From CAYMST01 sp964393115 (GTDB lineage Bacteria > Bacteroidota > Bacteroidia > Cytophagales > Cyclobacteriaceae), in assembly GCA_964393115.1 (NCBI GenBank), contig CAYMST010000124.1, positions 1 to 13,722 on the forward strand: DNA of 13,722 nt, given 5' to 3'. The notes under the pieces are model-generated. The model had not been told where the DNA came from, ran no database searches, and worked only from the letters and a program-made list of their open reading frames with translations. Positions 6,737-13,722 of the stretch are shown here, one piece after another; the first letter of the stretch is position 1, and each line of letters opens with the position of its first letter. The position numbers and the translations under genes are program-made.

Positions 6737-7987
6737 CTATTTGAATTTTGCGATAATTTCTTTTAACGCTACCACAAAAATATCAATTTCAGAAAAGGAA
6801 TTATAAACGGAAAACGAGGCTCTTGCTGTTCCCTCAATACAAAACTTATCCATAAGGGGTTGCGTACAATGATGCCCTGTTCTCACCGCAATGCCTTTTG
6901 CGTCCAGCCACATCCCTAAATCATAATGATGTACTCCCTCAACAATAAAAGAAGCCACAGCAACCTTATCTCTGCTAGTGCCAATAATTTTTACTTCGGG
7001 AATTTCACTTAGCTTATCCGTACAATAACGAAGCAGAGCGTCTTCGTGTGATTTTACCTTGTCTTTACCAATTTCATTGATAAAAGCTATTGCTTCCTTA
7101 AAGGCAATTACGCCTGCAATATTGGGGGTTCCTGCTTCAAATTTATACGGCAACTCGTTATATGTCGTCTTTTCGAAGGTAACATCTTTGATCATCTCTC
7201 CACCTCCTTGATAAGGAGGAATGTGATCTAAAATCTCTCGTTTCCCATATAAAACACCGACACCTGTTGGACCGTAAGCCTTATGGGCTGATAACACCAT
7301 AAAGTCAACGTCAAGCGCTTGAACATCCAATGTAAGGTGCGCAGAAGCTTGTGCCGCGGCTATAAAAACCTTAGCGCCTTTACTGTGGGACTTTTTGATA
7401 ATCTCTTGGACTGGATTGATCGTACCAAGTGTATTGGAGGCATAAACTATGGAGACAATCTTGGTTTGATCCGTGAGCTTCTCTTCAAACTCATCCATAT
7501 CCATAGATCCATCTTCTAACACACCAACTACATCCAAGTGAGCTCCTGTTGCTTCACAAAGCATCTGCCAAGGCACTATATTGGAGTGATGCTCCATTCC
7601 GCTTATGAGTATGCGATCACCTTTAGCCATTTGAGAATAACCAAATGAGTTGACTACCAAGTTAATGCCGTCGGTAGTACCTTTTGTGAAAATCACTTCA
7701 GCTACCTCCTTAGCATTGAGAAATGCCCTTACTGCTTCTCTAGTTTCTTCGTATGCTGAAGTTGCTCTTTCAGCTAATGTGTGAATACCACGATGTATAT
7801 TGGCATTATAGCCCGAATAGTAATCTACCAGAGCTTGAATAACACGCTGTGGCTTCTGATTAGTAGCGGCGTTATCGAAATATATTAGAGGCTTCCCATT
7901 TACTTCTTGATGCAAAATGGGAAATTGTCCTCTTATCTCATCAATGTTCAACACTTGTTCGGCGACTAGCATCTGATCTTCCTTCAT
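6737..7987 (-). CDS. sufS: SufS group II cysteine desulfurase with Ala at the PLP-ring aspartate position
   Basis: SufS is a PLP enzyme that converts L-cysteine to alanine, leaving a persulfide on its active-site cysteine for SufE. The 416-residue product shows the family blocks YFDNAATNQKP (36-46), GTTDGINLV (103-111), MEHHSNIVPWQML (131-143), SAHKAYGPTGVGVLYG (233-248) with PLP lysine K236, GGGEMI (261-266), FEAGTPNIAG (283-292), and VRTGHHCTQPLM (368-379) with catalytic C374. The segment VFIAAAQASAHL (207-218) should read like V-D-G-A-Q in relatives. The glutamine (Q213) is kept, but the aspartate that contacts the PLP pyridine nitrogen (D200 in E. coli SufS) is A210, codon GCC at 7360-7358. 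About 10 N-terminal residues exceed the usual start; Met6 is an alternative. It lies 100 bases after sufD and 9 before the coiled-coil gene. Confidence 0.95.
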   Translation of the reverse strand: MKEDQMLVAEQVLNIDEIRGQFPILHQEVNGKPLIYFDNAATNQKPQRVIQALVDYYSGYNANIHRGIHTLAERATSAYEETREAVRAFLNAKEVAEVIFTKGTTDGINLVVNSFGYSQMAKGDRILISGMEHHSNIVPWQMLCEATGAHLDVVGVLEDGSMDMDEFEEKLTDQTKIVSIVYASNTLGTINPVQEIIKKSHSKGAKVFIAAAQASAHLTLDVQALDVDFMVLSAHKAYGPTGVGVLYGKREILDHIPPYQGGGEMIKDVTFEKTTYNELPYKFEAGTPNIAGVIAFKEAIAFINEIGKDKVKSHEDALLRYCTDKLSEIPEVKIIGTSRDKVAVASFIVEGVHHYDLGMWLDAKGIAVRTGHHCTQPLMDKFCIEGTARASFSVYNSFSEIDIFVVALKEIIAKFK

Positions 7988-8087
7988 TTAGTAAGTACTC
8001 ATTTGCACTACCCAATTAACAAAAATTGGACTCTTTCGGTTTACAAATTAGGCAGGTATCGATCTACTATGATGGACCAAATTGGCA

Positions 8088-9392
8088 TCAAAACTTACCA
8101 AGTCTTTCAGTCACTTTTTCCACCAATATCTCTTTTAACCAGTCTGTTTTTACTTTTTCAATTACCTCACTGGCGAACGAATTCAAGAGCATAGCCTTCG
8201 CGGTATGCTTTGAAACTCCTCTCGCTTGTAAATAGAAAATAGCATCTTCATCCAACTGCCCCGTGGTACACCCATGAGAGCACTTAACATCATCCGCCCA
8301 AATCTCTAACTGAGGCTTTGTGTTCACCGATGCCGTATCCGATAAGACGATATTGTTATTCGCTTGAAAGGCATTTGTTTTTTGCGCATTCGGACGGACA
8401 TATATTTTACCGTTGAACACACCATTAGATTTTTCATCCATTACACCTCGGTACAGCTCATTACTAAAGCAATTCGCTTTGCGGTGATCTACCGTGGTGT
8501 GGTTATCCACTTGCGTACTACTGTTCAGCAAGTACAAGCCATACATATGTGCTTCCGTATGCTCATCATCCAGTGTTATCAGAAGATTATTTCTAATCAC
8601 TCCCCCTTTGAAATCAAAGGTATAATGATTGAAGAATCCATTAGCCTGTTGATAGGCCAAATGATTTTCTACGTGATACGTTTCTTTATGATCATCTTGT
8701 ACTTTGTAATAATTTACAATCGCCGACTTTTGAACAGTGACCTGCGTAACATTATTACTCAAAAACTTACTTGAACTTAAGTTCAAACGATATTCCACAA
8801 TTGATATCTGACTGTTTTCTTCAGCTAGAATAAAATTTCTTTCAAAAGAAAACCCCGATGCATCGGCATCACTCACATTTAAGATGATCAGAGGTTGATC
8901 GTTGTCAAATGCTTTATTTTTCTTAACCGTCATGACAGTTCCGTCAGAAAAACTGGCTGTGTTTAACTGATAAAACGGATCTGTATTAGCTTCCTCTCTC
9001 TCCACTAATTTGGCAACAGACGAAAAGTTACCAGCTGATAACTTTTCAATTTGAACACCTTCAGCGGATGGAAGAACAGACAACCTTTCATTCAATGTTC
9101 CATTTACGAATACCAACAAGCCAATTTGCTTACTACCATTTAGCTGTTGATAGACATCACTTTCCTCTACCTTTGAAGAACTATTGAAACTCCCAAAATC
9201 AAAGTGCTTATCGACTATTTTGTTAAAAGGAGTAAACTTATACTCTTCCTGTTTATTGGTAGGGAAACCTACTTCCAAAAACTTATCAAAAGCCTTCTTT
9301 TTAGCAGGTCGAATGTCCTCAAGAATACTACTAGATTGATCTAGCAGCTGCCCTAAATTTATCTCAATACTCTCTTTAGTCACCTCTTGCAT
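8088..9392 (-). CDS. sufD: Fe-S cluster assembly scaffold protein SufD
   Basis: SufD forms the SufBC2D scaffold with SufB and SufC and is needed for iron entry during cluster assembly. The 434-residue length is usual. An N-terminal helical region includes the FPTNKQEEYKFTP motif (residues 43-55). The central right-handed beta-helix is followed by the conserved block VRPNAQKTNAFQANNNIVLS (332-351). Then comes LEIWADDVKCSHGCTTGQL (362-380), where H373 matches the functional histidine of E. coli SufD (H360), and the helical end with EDAIFYLQARG. It starts 11 bases after sufC. The SHGC cysteine (C375), absent from the E. coli protein, is common in other lineages. Soluble and cytoplasmic. Confidence 0.96.
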   Translation of the reverse strand: MQEVTKESIEINLGQLLDQSSSILEDIRPAKKKAFDKFLEVGFPTNKQEEYKFTPFNKIVDKHFDFGSFNSSSKVEESDVYQQLNGSKQIGLLVFVNGTLNERLSVLPSAEGVQIEKLSAGNFSSVAKLVEREEANTDPFYQLNTASFSDGTVMTVKKNKAFDNDQPLIILNVSDADASGFSFERNFILAEENSQISIVEYRLNLSSSKFLSNNVTQVTVQKSAIVNYYKVQDDHKETYHVENHLAYQQANGFFNHYTFDFKGGVIRNNLLITLDDEHTEAHMYGLYLLNSSTQVDNHTTVDHRKANCFSNELYRGVMDEKSNGVFNGKIYVRPNAQKTNAFQANNNIVLSDTASVNTKPQLEIWADDVKCSHGCTTGQLDEDAIFYLQARGVSKHTAKAMLLNSFASEVIEKVKTDWLKEILVEKVTERLGKF

Positions 9393-9403
9393 AAATGATA
9401 GGG

Positions 9404-10159
9404 TTACGCTAATTCCGCCTCTTCTTTTATCCAGTCGTATCCTTTTTCTTCTAGTTCCAAAGCCAACTCTTTGGTACCAGTTTTCACAATACGTCCTTTA
9501 TACAAAATATGAACGTAATCGGGAACGATATAATCTAGTAATCGCTGATAATGCGTTACTACAATAGTAGCGTTATCGGAAGACTTTAGTTTATTGACTC
9601 CATTCGCAACAATTCTAAGTGCATCAATATCCAAACCAGAGTCAGTTTCGTCTAACACGGCCAATCTAGGCTCTAACATAGCCATCTGGAAAATTTCATT
9701 GCGCTTCTTCTCACCACCTGAAAATCCTTCATTCAAAGACCTACTTAACAAAGACTGGTCTATTTCCACAAGTTTCATTTTCTCTTTCATAAGTGATAAA
9801 AATGAAACGGCATCAAGCTTATCTAAGCCTCTATGCTCTCTAATTTGATTTAGAGCTGTTTTCAAAAAGTTAGTAGTGGTCACTCCAGGGATTTCTACTG
9901 GATACTGAAAGGCTAGGAAAATTCCTTCTCTCGCTCGTTCTTCTGGAGCTAGCTCCAACAAATCCTGGTTAAGAAAGTCAATGCTTCCACCAGTTACTTC
10001 ATAGTTTTCACGACCCGCTAACACTGAAGCCAATGTACTTTTTCCAGAACCATTTGGCCCCATTATAGCATGAACTTCACCGGGCTTAACCTCCAAGTTT
10101 ATTCCCTTCAAGATCTCTTTCTCCTCAATTCTTGCCTGTAGATTGGATATTTTAAGCAT
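9404..10159 (-). CDS. sufC: Fe-S cluster assembly ATPase SufC
   Basis: SufC is the ABC-type ATPase that drives conformational change of the SufB-SufD pair. The 251-residue product has Walker A GPNGSGKST (residues 34-42), the Q-loop in AFQYPVEIPGV (83-93), the signature as FSGGEKKRNEI (146-156), which is the SufC-specific form, Walker B LAVLDETDSGLDIDAL (166-181) with catalytic E171, and the H-loop VVTHYQRLL (200-208) with H203. It carries no membrane domain, as expected for SufC. It lies between sufB (69-base gap with a small inverted repeat) and sufD (11-base gap). Nothing unusual is visible. Confidence 0.97.
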   Translation of the reverse strand: MLKISNLQARIEEKEILKGINLEVKPGEVHAIMGPNGSGKSTLASVLAGRENYEVTGGSIDFLNQDLLELAPEERAREGIFLAFQYPVEIPGVTTTNFLKTALNQIREHRGLDKLDAVSFLSLMKEKMKLVEIDQSLLSRSLNEGFSGGEKKRNEIFQMAMLEPRLAVLDETDSGLDIDALRIVANGVNKLKSSDNATIVVTHYQRLLDYIVPDYVHILYKGRIVKTGTKELALELEEKGYDWIKEEAELA

Positions 10160-10177
10160 TATACGCTAAATGTTTTT

Positions 10178-10194
10178 GTTGAGGCTGACTCAAC
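10178..10194. other. Small inverted repeat between sufB and sufC
   Basis: Arms GTTGAG and CTCAAC enclose a 5-base loop in the 69-base gap between sufB and sufC. In the direction of transcription (minus) the hairpin is followed by A-rich sequence, not a T run, so it does not look like a terminator. It could affect mRNA processing or the relative output of sufB and the downstream genes. The stem is only 6 pairs, so chance is possible. Confidence 0.3.
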
Positions 10195-10228
10195 GAATTT
10201 TGTAATTAATTCAGATTTATTTTCGGGA

Positions 10229-11674
10229 TTATCCTACACTACCTTCAAGGGTAAGCGCAAGCAATTTTTGGGCTTCAACAGCAAACTCCATTGGAAGTTG
10301 ATTTAGCACTTCTTTAGCATAGCCGTTTACAATCAATGCCACTGCTGACTCTTCATCGATTCCACGTTGTGTACAATAGAAGATTTGATCTTCTCCGATC
10401 TTAGAAGTTGTTGCTTCATGCTCTACTTGAGCCGATTTATTCTCAATATCTATGTATGGAAATGTGTGTGCTCCACATTGATCCCCTAATAGGAGTGAGT
10501 CACATTGCGAGAAGTTACGTGAATTCTCCGCACGCTTCATGATTTTCACTTGACCTCTGTAGCTATTTTGTGATTTACCTGCGGAGATACCTTTAGACAC
10601 AATTCTCGATTTTGTGTGCTTACCGATGTGCACCATTTTGGTACCTGTATCTGCTTGTTGGAAGTTATTGGTTACCGCAACGGAGTAAAATTCTCCCATT
10701 GAATAGTCCCCTTTCAATATACAAGACGGGTATTTCCAAGTTACAGCAGAGCCTGTTTCTACCTGGGTCCAAGATATCTTCGAGTGATCACCAAAGCAAA
10801 GTCCTCGCTTCGTCACAAAGTTATAAATACCCCCTTTTCCGTTTTTATCTCCAGGATACCAATTTTGTACAGTTGAGTACTTTACTTCTGCTCCCCTGTT
10901 TGCATATATTTCTACTACAGCAGCGTGTAGCTGATTTTCATCTCTTTGTGGTGCCGTACATCCTTCTAGATAACTCACGTAAGAATCATCTTCGGCCACA
11001 ATCAACGTTCTCTCAAACTGACCTGTGTTGGCAGCGTTAATTCTAAAATAGGTAGATAACTCCATAGGGCATCTAACACCTTTTGGAATATAACAAAATG
11101 ATCCATCAGAGAACACTGCAGCATTCAGCGCAGAATAAAAATTATCTGCTACTGGCACAACGGAACCTAAATACTTTCTAACCAGTTCTGGATGTTCTTG
11201 AACTGCTTCACTAAATGAACAGAAAATAATACCCAGTTCACCTAAAGTTTCTTTAAACGTTGTAGCTACGGAAACCGAATCGATAACGGCATCCACAGCG
11301 ACACCAGTTAGTCGTTTTTGTTCTTGTAACGAAATACCTAGTTTTTCGAAAGTAGCCAATAATTCTGGATCCACTTCATCGAGACTTTTAGGTTTTGTTT
11401 TTTGCTTTGGTGCCGAGTAATAGATTAAATCTTGAAAATCTACTTTCGGATAGTTCACATTTGCCCAATCTGGTTCTGACATAGCGGACCATGTCTTGAA
11501 AGCGTTTAGCCTCCATTCTAATAACCAATCCGGTTCATTCTTTTTGTGAGAAATGAAACGAATAATATCCTCATTCAACCCTTTTGGTGCCTCATCCACC
11601 TCAAAGTCTACTGTCCAACCGTGCTCGTACTCTTTAGAAGTAAACTCTGCTAATATCTGTTCGTCCTTGCTCAT
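10229..11674 (-). CDS. sufB: Fe-S cluster assembly scaffold protein SufB
   Basis: SufB is the scaffold subunit that receives sulfur from SufE and builds the nascent cluster with SufD and SufC. The 481-residue length is normal. N-terminal helices contain EPDWLLEWRLNAF (residues 47-59) and PKVDFQDLIYYSAPK (76-90). Downstream blocks are GSFCYIPKGVRCPMELSTYF (191-210), SYLEGCTAPQRDENQLHAAV (234-253) with C239, RNFSQCDSLLLGDQCGAHTFPY (386-407) with C391, and VEHEATTSKIGEDQIFYC (417-434) with E420. C239, C391 and E420 correspond, by my recollection of the family, to the E. coli residues C254, C405 and E434 used in sulfur handling and cluster assembly. It is the first gene of the operon, 69 bases ahead of sufC, with a candidate promoter about 45 bases upstream of its ATG. 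Confidence 0.97.
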   Translation of the reverse strand: MSKDEQILAEFTSKEYEHGWTVDFEVDEAPKGLNEDIIRFISHKKNEPDWLLEWRLNAFKTWSAMSEPDWANVNYPKVDFQDLIYYSAPKQKTKPKSLDEVDPELLATFEKLGISLQEQKRLTGVAVDAVIDSVSVATTFKETLGELGIIFCSFSEAVQEHPELVRKYLGSVVPVADNFYSALNAAVFSDGSFCYIPKGVRCPMELSTYFRINAANTGQFERTLIVAEDDSYVSYLEGCTAPQRDENQLHAAVVEIYANRGAEVKYSTVQNWYPGDKNGKGGIYNFVTKRGLCFGDHSKISWTQVETGSAVTWKYPSCILKGDYSMGEFYSVAVTNNFQQADTGTKMVHIGKHTKSRIVSKGISAGKSQNSYRGQVKIMKRAENSRNFSQCDSLLLGDQCGAHTFPYIDIENKSAQVEHEATTSKIGEDQIFYCTQRGIDEESAVALIVNGYAKEVLNQLPMEFAVEAQKLLALTLEGSVG

Positions 11675-12074
11675 AGAATTCAGTAACAGCCTTATTTAGA
11701 CTAGTTTTAATTAACCGCAAAAGTATAACATAATAACCGTATAAATGTTCCCAAGAAAATTATTTAAATTTTTACTTTGAAATCGACCTACAATAAATTC
11801 AATCATTTCCCCGAAGATCATAATTATTAATTCCCAAACTAAGAATTGGCTTATTCACTTATTTCGTCGGGTTGCTCCTACTACCTTGAAATAAAATGAA
11901 TGAACAACTTCAAATTGATAACTCTAGTTAAGTACTTTTAGGATCAAAAAGCAAAGCTGTAGAGCCAAATATCATTTGGAGTGATACCGATTTATTTGGT
12001 AAGGTTGTTTTAGGTGGATAAGCCAATCAATCCAACAATAGTTGTCTAGAGAGATCGAATTAGAAAATATAGAA
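11675..12074. other. 400-base divergent intergenic region without a confident gene
   Basis: The gap between sufB (-) and the NmrA-like gene (+) is AT-rich. It holds the sufB promoter candidate at 11718-11725. The only other coding-like stretch is a plus-strand open frame without a start codon at about 11929-12021, whose end reads VEPNIIWSDTDLFGKVVLGG before TAA; it could be a remnant of the 3' end of a lost gene. I see no tRNA, riboswitch, repeat array or Rrf2/IscR-type regulator gene. Confidence 0.5.
11718..11725 (-). promoter_or_regulatory. Candidate -7 box of the suf operon promoter
   Basis: Read on the minus strand this is TACTTTTG, a perfect match to the Bacteroidota -7 consensus TAnnTTTG, lying 44 bases before the sufB ATG. 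A TTG -33 element at consensus spacing is absent; the nearest clear TTG is about 26 bases upstream, so only half of the promoter matches. It is the best candidate ahead of the operon. Confidence 0.5.
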
Positions 12075-12977
12075 ATGCGAAAAATACTTATCACAGGAGC
12101 AACTGGGAAAATAGGCATGAGTTTCGTTTCGGAGCTATCAAGTTCTTTATCAGACTGGCGCCTCATAATTGACACACGAAACCCTCAAAGCCAAACGGTA
12201 CAATTCCTAAAAGCATTATGTCGTCATCCTGTTGAAGCAGTAACACTCGATCCAAGTGACTTGAGTAAATTGCCGTACCTTGACGGACTTACAGATGTAT
12301 TTATAGTCGCTCCGTTTTCACCGCGTATAGATTTATGGCATGAGAGGTTTCTACAACTATTAGAATACAATCAAATTGCGCCTAGGATAATTAAAGTGAG
12401 TGTTACCGGTGCTAAGAATCCAAAAAGCAACTCAGGTGTAGGGAATGTACCTGGACAACACTGGCTTGGAGAGCAAAAACTGCGAGAAACCGGTTGGGAC
12501 AACGTGAGCATTCGTCCGAACATCTTTATGCAACACTTCATGATGAATACTGGACTCTACGTCAAAGGAGAAAACAAGTTCTATTTACCCTATTCTGATC
12601 AAGGAGTGTCATGGATAGATTGTACTGATATTGCCAAGTGTGCTTATGGGTTGTTCGCCGACCTAGGGAAATTTCAAAAATACAATTCGACCGCGTTTGA
12701 GCTTACCGGTCCAAAAGCGATATCACCAAAAGAAATGGCTCAAGTACTTACTCATTTAAAAGGTGAAAAAGTCATCCATTATGATTCTATGCAAGCTTTC
12801 GAGCAACGTTGCGCTGAACTTGCTATAAAGGATAACATCAAGCACTTTTATAAAGAAGCAGGAGAAGGTTGGTTTAGTCATATTGAAACAAAAGCTTTCC
12901 GAGATATTACCGCTAAACTTCCGAAGAGCTTTGCCGAATTTGCTTTGCAAAATCGGTATTGGTTCCATCAAAGCTGA
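12075..12977 (+). CDS. NmrA-like NAD(P)-binding Rossmann-fold protein
   Basis: The product (300 residues from this ATG) begins MRKILITGATGKIG, a Rossmann glycine motif with G8, G11 and G14 near the N-terminus, as in atypical short-chain dehydrogenases of the NmrA/SDR_a5 group. Further supporting blocks are LTDVFIVAPFSP (about 74-85), IIKVSVTGAKNP (about 104-115), HWLGEQKLRETGWDNVSIRPNIFMQ (about 127-151) and VSWIDCTDIAKCAYGLF (about 178-194). Relatives act as NAD(P)H:quinone reductases, sugar-nucleotide-like reductases or redox sensors; nothing here decides among them. The frame reaches back to a TTG at 12042, but the ATG at 12075 puts the glycine motif at the usual distance from the start, so I prefer it. 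It is a single gene ending just before a strong terminator and is divergent from sufB. Confidence 0.85.
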   Translation: MRKILITGATGKIGMSFVSELSSSLSDWRLIIDTRNPQSQTVQFLKALCRHPVEAVTLDPSDLSKLPYLDGLTDVFIVAPFSPRIDLWHERFLQLLEYNQIAPRIIKVSVTGAKNPKSNSGVGNVPGQHWLGEQKLRETGWDNVSIRPNIFMQHFMMNTGLYVKGENKFYLPYSDQGVSWIDCTDIAKCAYGLFADLGKFQKYNSTAFELTGPKAISPKEMAQVLTHLKGEKVIHYDSMQAFEQRCAELAIKDNIKHFYKEAGEGWFSHIETKAFRDITAKLPKSFAEFALQNRYWFHQS

Positions 12978-12984
12978 TGAAAGT

Positions 12985-13012
12985 AAAAAGCCAACCTTTG
13001 GGTTGGCTTTTT
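12985..13012. terminator. Intrinsic terminator after the NmrA-like gene
   Basis: A perfect 12-base inverted repeat, AAAAAGCCAACC and GGTTGGCTTTTT, with a TTTG loop, starts 7 bases after the stop of the NmrA-like gene. The stem ends in a T run on the plus strand and, because of the matching A run, also on the minus strand. It may therefore also stop the Lrp-like transcript arriving from 13084. Confidence 0.92.
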
Positions 13013-13083
13013 GAATTTTCTTACCTGTCAAACGCTAAACCTAGTATACTCAAATCTCCCTGATCTCAGAAGTTAGGTCAACT

Positions 13084-13545
13084 TTAAAATTCCAAATGTC
13101 TATTTAAACTTTCCTCTAAGGAAATAAAGGTTTCTGTTCTTTCGATTCCTTCAATCTTTTGAATTTTATCATGAAGAACATCTCTCAAATGTTTGGTATC
13201 CTTACAGTGTATCTTCAAAAAGATATTGTAATTACCAGTAGTGTAATGCACCTTGACTACCTCAGGCACCCCTTTAAGCTGCTCTACCACTCCGTCGTAT
13301 AGCGAGCTCTTTTGCAAATAAATTCCGAGGAAGCATGTAACATCATAGCCTAATTTAGCGTAGTCCATCTTAAGTGTAGTACCACGTACCACACCCATTT
13401 CTTCCAATTTTTTCATGCGAACGTGTACCGTACCTCCAGACACAAAAACCTTTTTTGCTATCTCTGTATAAGGTATTTTTGCATCCTCCATTAGCAAGTT
13501 GAGGATCTTCAGGTCAACATTGTCAATCTCGTAATTTTTACTCAT
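13084..13545 (-). CDS. Lrp/AsnC family transcriptional regulator
   Basis: The 153-residue product has the standard Lrp/AsnC layout. An N-terminal winged helix-turn-helix lies at about 8-58 (LKILNLLMEDAKIPYTEIAKKV, then SGGTVHVRMKKLEEMGVVRG), followed by a linker and the ligand-binding RAM domain at about 65-148, with TCFLGIYL, GVPEVVKVHYTTGNYNIFLKI and IQKIEGIERTETFISL. Members bind DNA as dimers or octamers and respond to amino acids or related metabolites. Effector and targets cannot be told from the sequence, and a close relationship to E. coli Lrp is not claimed. It is divergent from the partial gene at 13651. The palindrome at 13580-13596 lies 34 bases upstream of its start, which fits autoregulation, a common feature of the family. 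Confidence 0.93.
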   Translation of the reverse strand: MSKNYEIDNVDLKILNLLMEDAKIPYTEIAKKVFVSGGTVHVRMKKLEEMGVVRGTTLKMDYAKLGYDVTCFLGIYLQKSSLYDGVVEQLKGVPEVVKVHYTTGNYNIFLKIHCKDTKHLRDVLHDKIQKIEGIERTETFISLEESLNRHLEF

Positions 13546-13579
13546 TATTGATTGCGCTTATTGATAATAATGCAATTTT

Positions 13580-13596
13580 ATACAGAATCTCTGTAT
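13580..13596. promoter_or_regulatory. Candidate Lrp/AsnC-type operator
   Basis: The perfect palindrome ATACAGAATCTCTGTAT has 7-base arms and a 3-base centre. It lies between the Lrp-like gene and the divergent gene at 13651. Its size and symmetry suit Lrp/AsnC dimers, whose sites are typically about 15 bases. On the minus strand TAAAATTG (13580-13573), one mismatch from the TAnnTTTG -7 box, abuts it, so binding could block the regulator's own promoter. Confidence 0.45.
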
Positions 13597-13650
13597 TGAG
13601 TAACATATTTATGATAAAAAAATTAATAAAATTTTAAAGATTCAGTTGAC

Positions 13651-13722
13651 ATGCTTACTTTTGAGGAAATGATTGAGAAAACAGACGGTTTTCAACAGCA
13701 ATTAGTACTACATAATGTAGGG
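13651..13722 (+). CDS. 5' end of an unidentified protein (partial)
   Basis: An ATG at 13651 opens a frame that runs to the window end without a stop, giving 24 residues that start MLTFEEMIEKTDGFQQ. They are hydrophilic and helix-prone, with no signal peptide. It starts 105 bases from the divergent Lrp-like gene. Genes placed this way are often targets of the adjacent regulator, so control by the Lrp-like protein is plausible but inferred. I do not recognise the family from this fragment. Confidence 0.55.
   Translation, partial: MLTFEEMIEKTDGFQQQLVLHNVG

Noticed and set aside
8012..8029. Inverted repeat CCAATT/AATTGG between sufD and sufS
   Set aside because: It has only 6 mostly A-T pairs and a 6-base loop, too weak to call an attenuator or terminator.
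8364..8774. 136-residue plus-strand open frame inside sufD
   Set aside because: It is antisense to the well-conserved sufD core and has no recognisable motif.
10612..11040. 142-residue plus-strand open frame inside sufB
   Set aside because: It is antisense to highly conserved sufB sequence; its composition is that of a reversed coding strand.
11972..12175. 67-residue minus-strand open frame overlapping the start of the NmrA-like gene
   Set aside because: Half of it is antisense to the conserved Rossmann segment and it has no family features.
12756..13031. 91-residue minus-strand open frame across the end of the NmrA-like gene
   Set aside because: It runs through the intrinsic terminator and is antisense to the real gene.
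1..13722. Search for CRISPR arrays, tRNA/rRNA genes, insertion sequences, phage genes or attachment sites
   Set aside because: No repeat-spacer pattern, transposase or integrase motif, tRNA-like cloverleaf or rRNA sequence was seen; the window reads as stable chromosomal DNA.

Overview
This window looks like chromosomal DNA from a Bacteroidota bacterium, most likely a marine or environmental Cytophagales-type organism. The evidence is the style of the SUF operon (sufB-C-D-S, a small gene, sufE, then a DUF59 protein), a bacilliredoxin of the BrxA/BrxB type, a full-length relative of vitamin K-dependent gamma-carboxylase, a lipoprotein with a short signal peptide, weak or absent Shine-Dalgarno sites, and a perfect Bacteroidota -7 promoter box (TAnnTTTG) ahead of sufB. 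The taxonomy is inference; there is no rRNA gene to confirm it.

Left part (1-5080): the first 14 codons of an unidentified minus-strand gene; a DUF2461 protein (+); mnmE, the tRNA wobble-uridine GTPase (-); an RDD-family membrane protein (+) that meets a vitamin K carboxylase-like/HTTM membrane protein (-) tail to tail with a 6-base overlap; and a lipocalin-like lipoprotein (+) followed by a strong hairpin terminator that probably serves both strands.

Central part (5094-11725): a minus-strand iron-sulfur cluster assembly locus. Transcription probably starts at a promoter just upstream of sufB and runs sufB, sufC, sufD, sufS, an 86-residue coiled-coil protein, sufE and a DUF59/SufT-like protein; a bacilliredoxin gene lies 150 bases further on. 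SufS takes sulfur from cysteine, SufE relays it to the SufBCD scaffold, SufC powers the scaffold with ATP, and the DUF59 protein probably helps maturation or transfer. No transcriptional regulator or A-type carrier gene lies in the locus.

Right part (11675-13722): a 400-base gene-poor gap, an NmrA-like NAD(P)-binding protein (+) with a textbook hairpin terminator, an Lrp/AsnC-family regulator (-), and the start of an unidentified plus-strand gene divergent from it. A 17-base palindrome in the divergent gap is a candidate operator.

Most of the window is ordinary housekeeping. The most notable observations are: SufS has alanine (codon at 7358-7360) where fold-type I PLP enzymes keep the aspartate that pairs with the cofactor ring nitrogen, although every other catalytic residue is intact; an unrecognised coiled-coil gene is translationally coupled to sufE inside the operon; and the gamma-carboxylase relative keeps the lysine and histidine known to matter in the animal enzyme.
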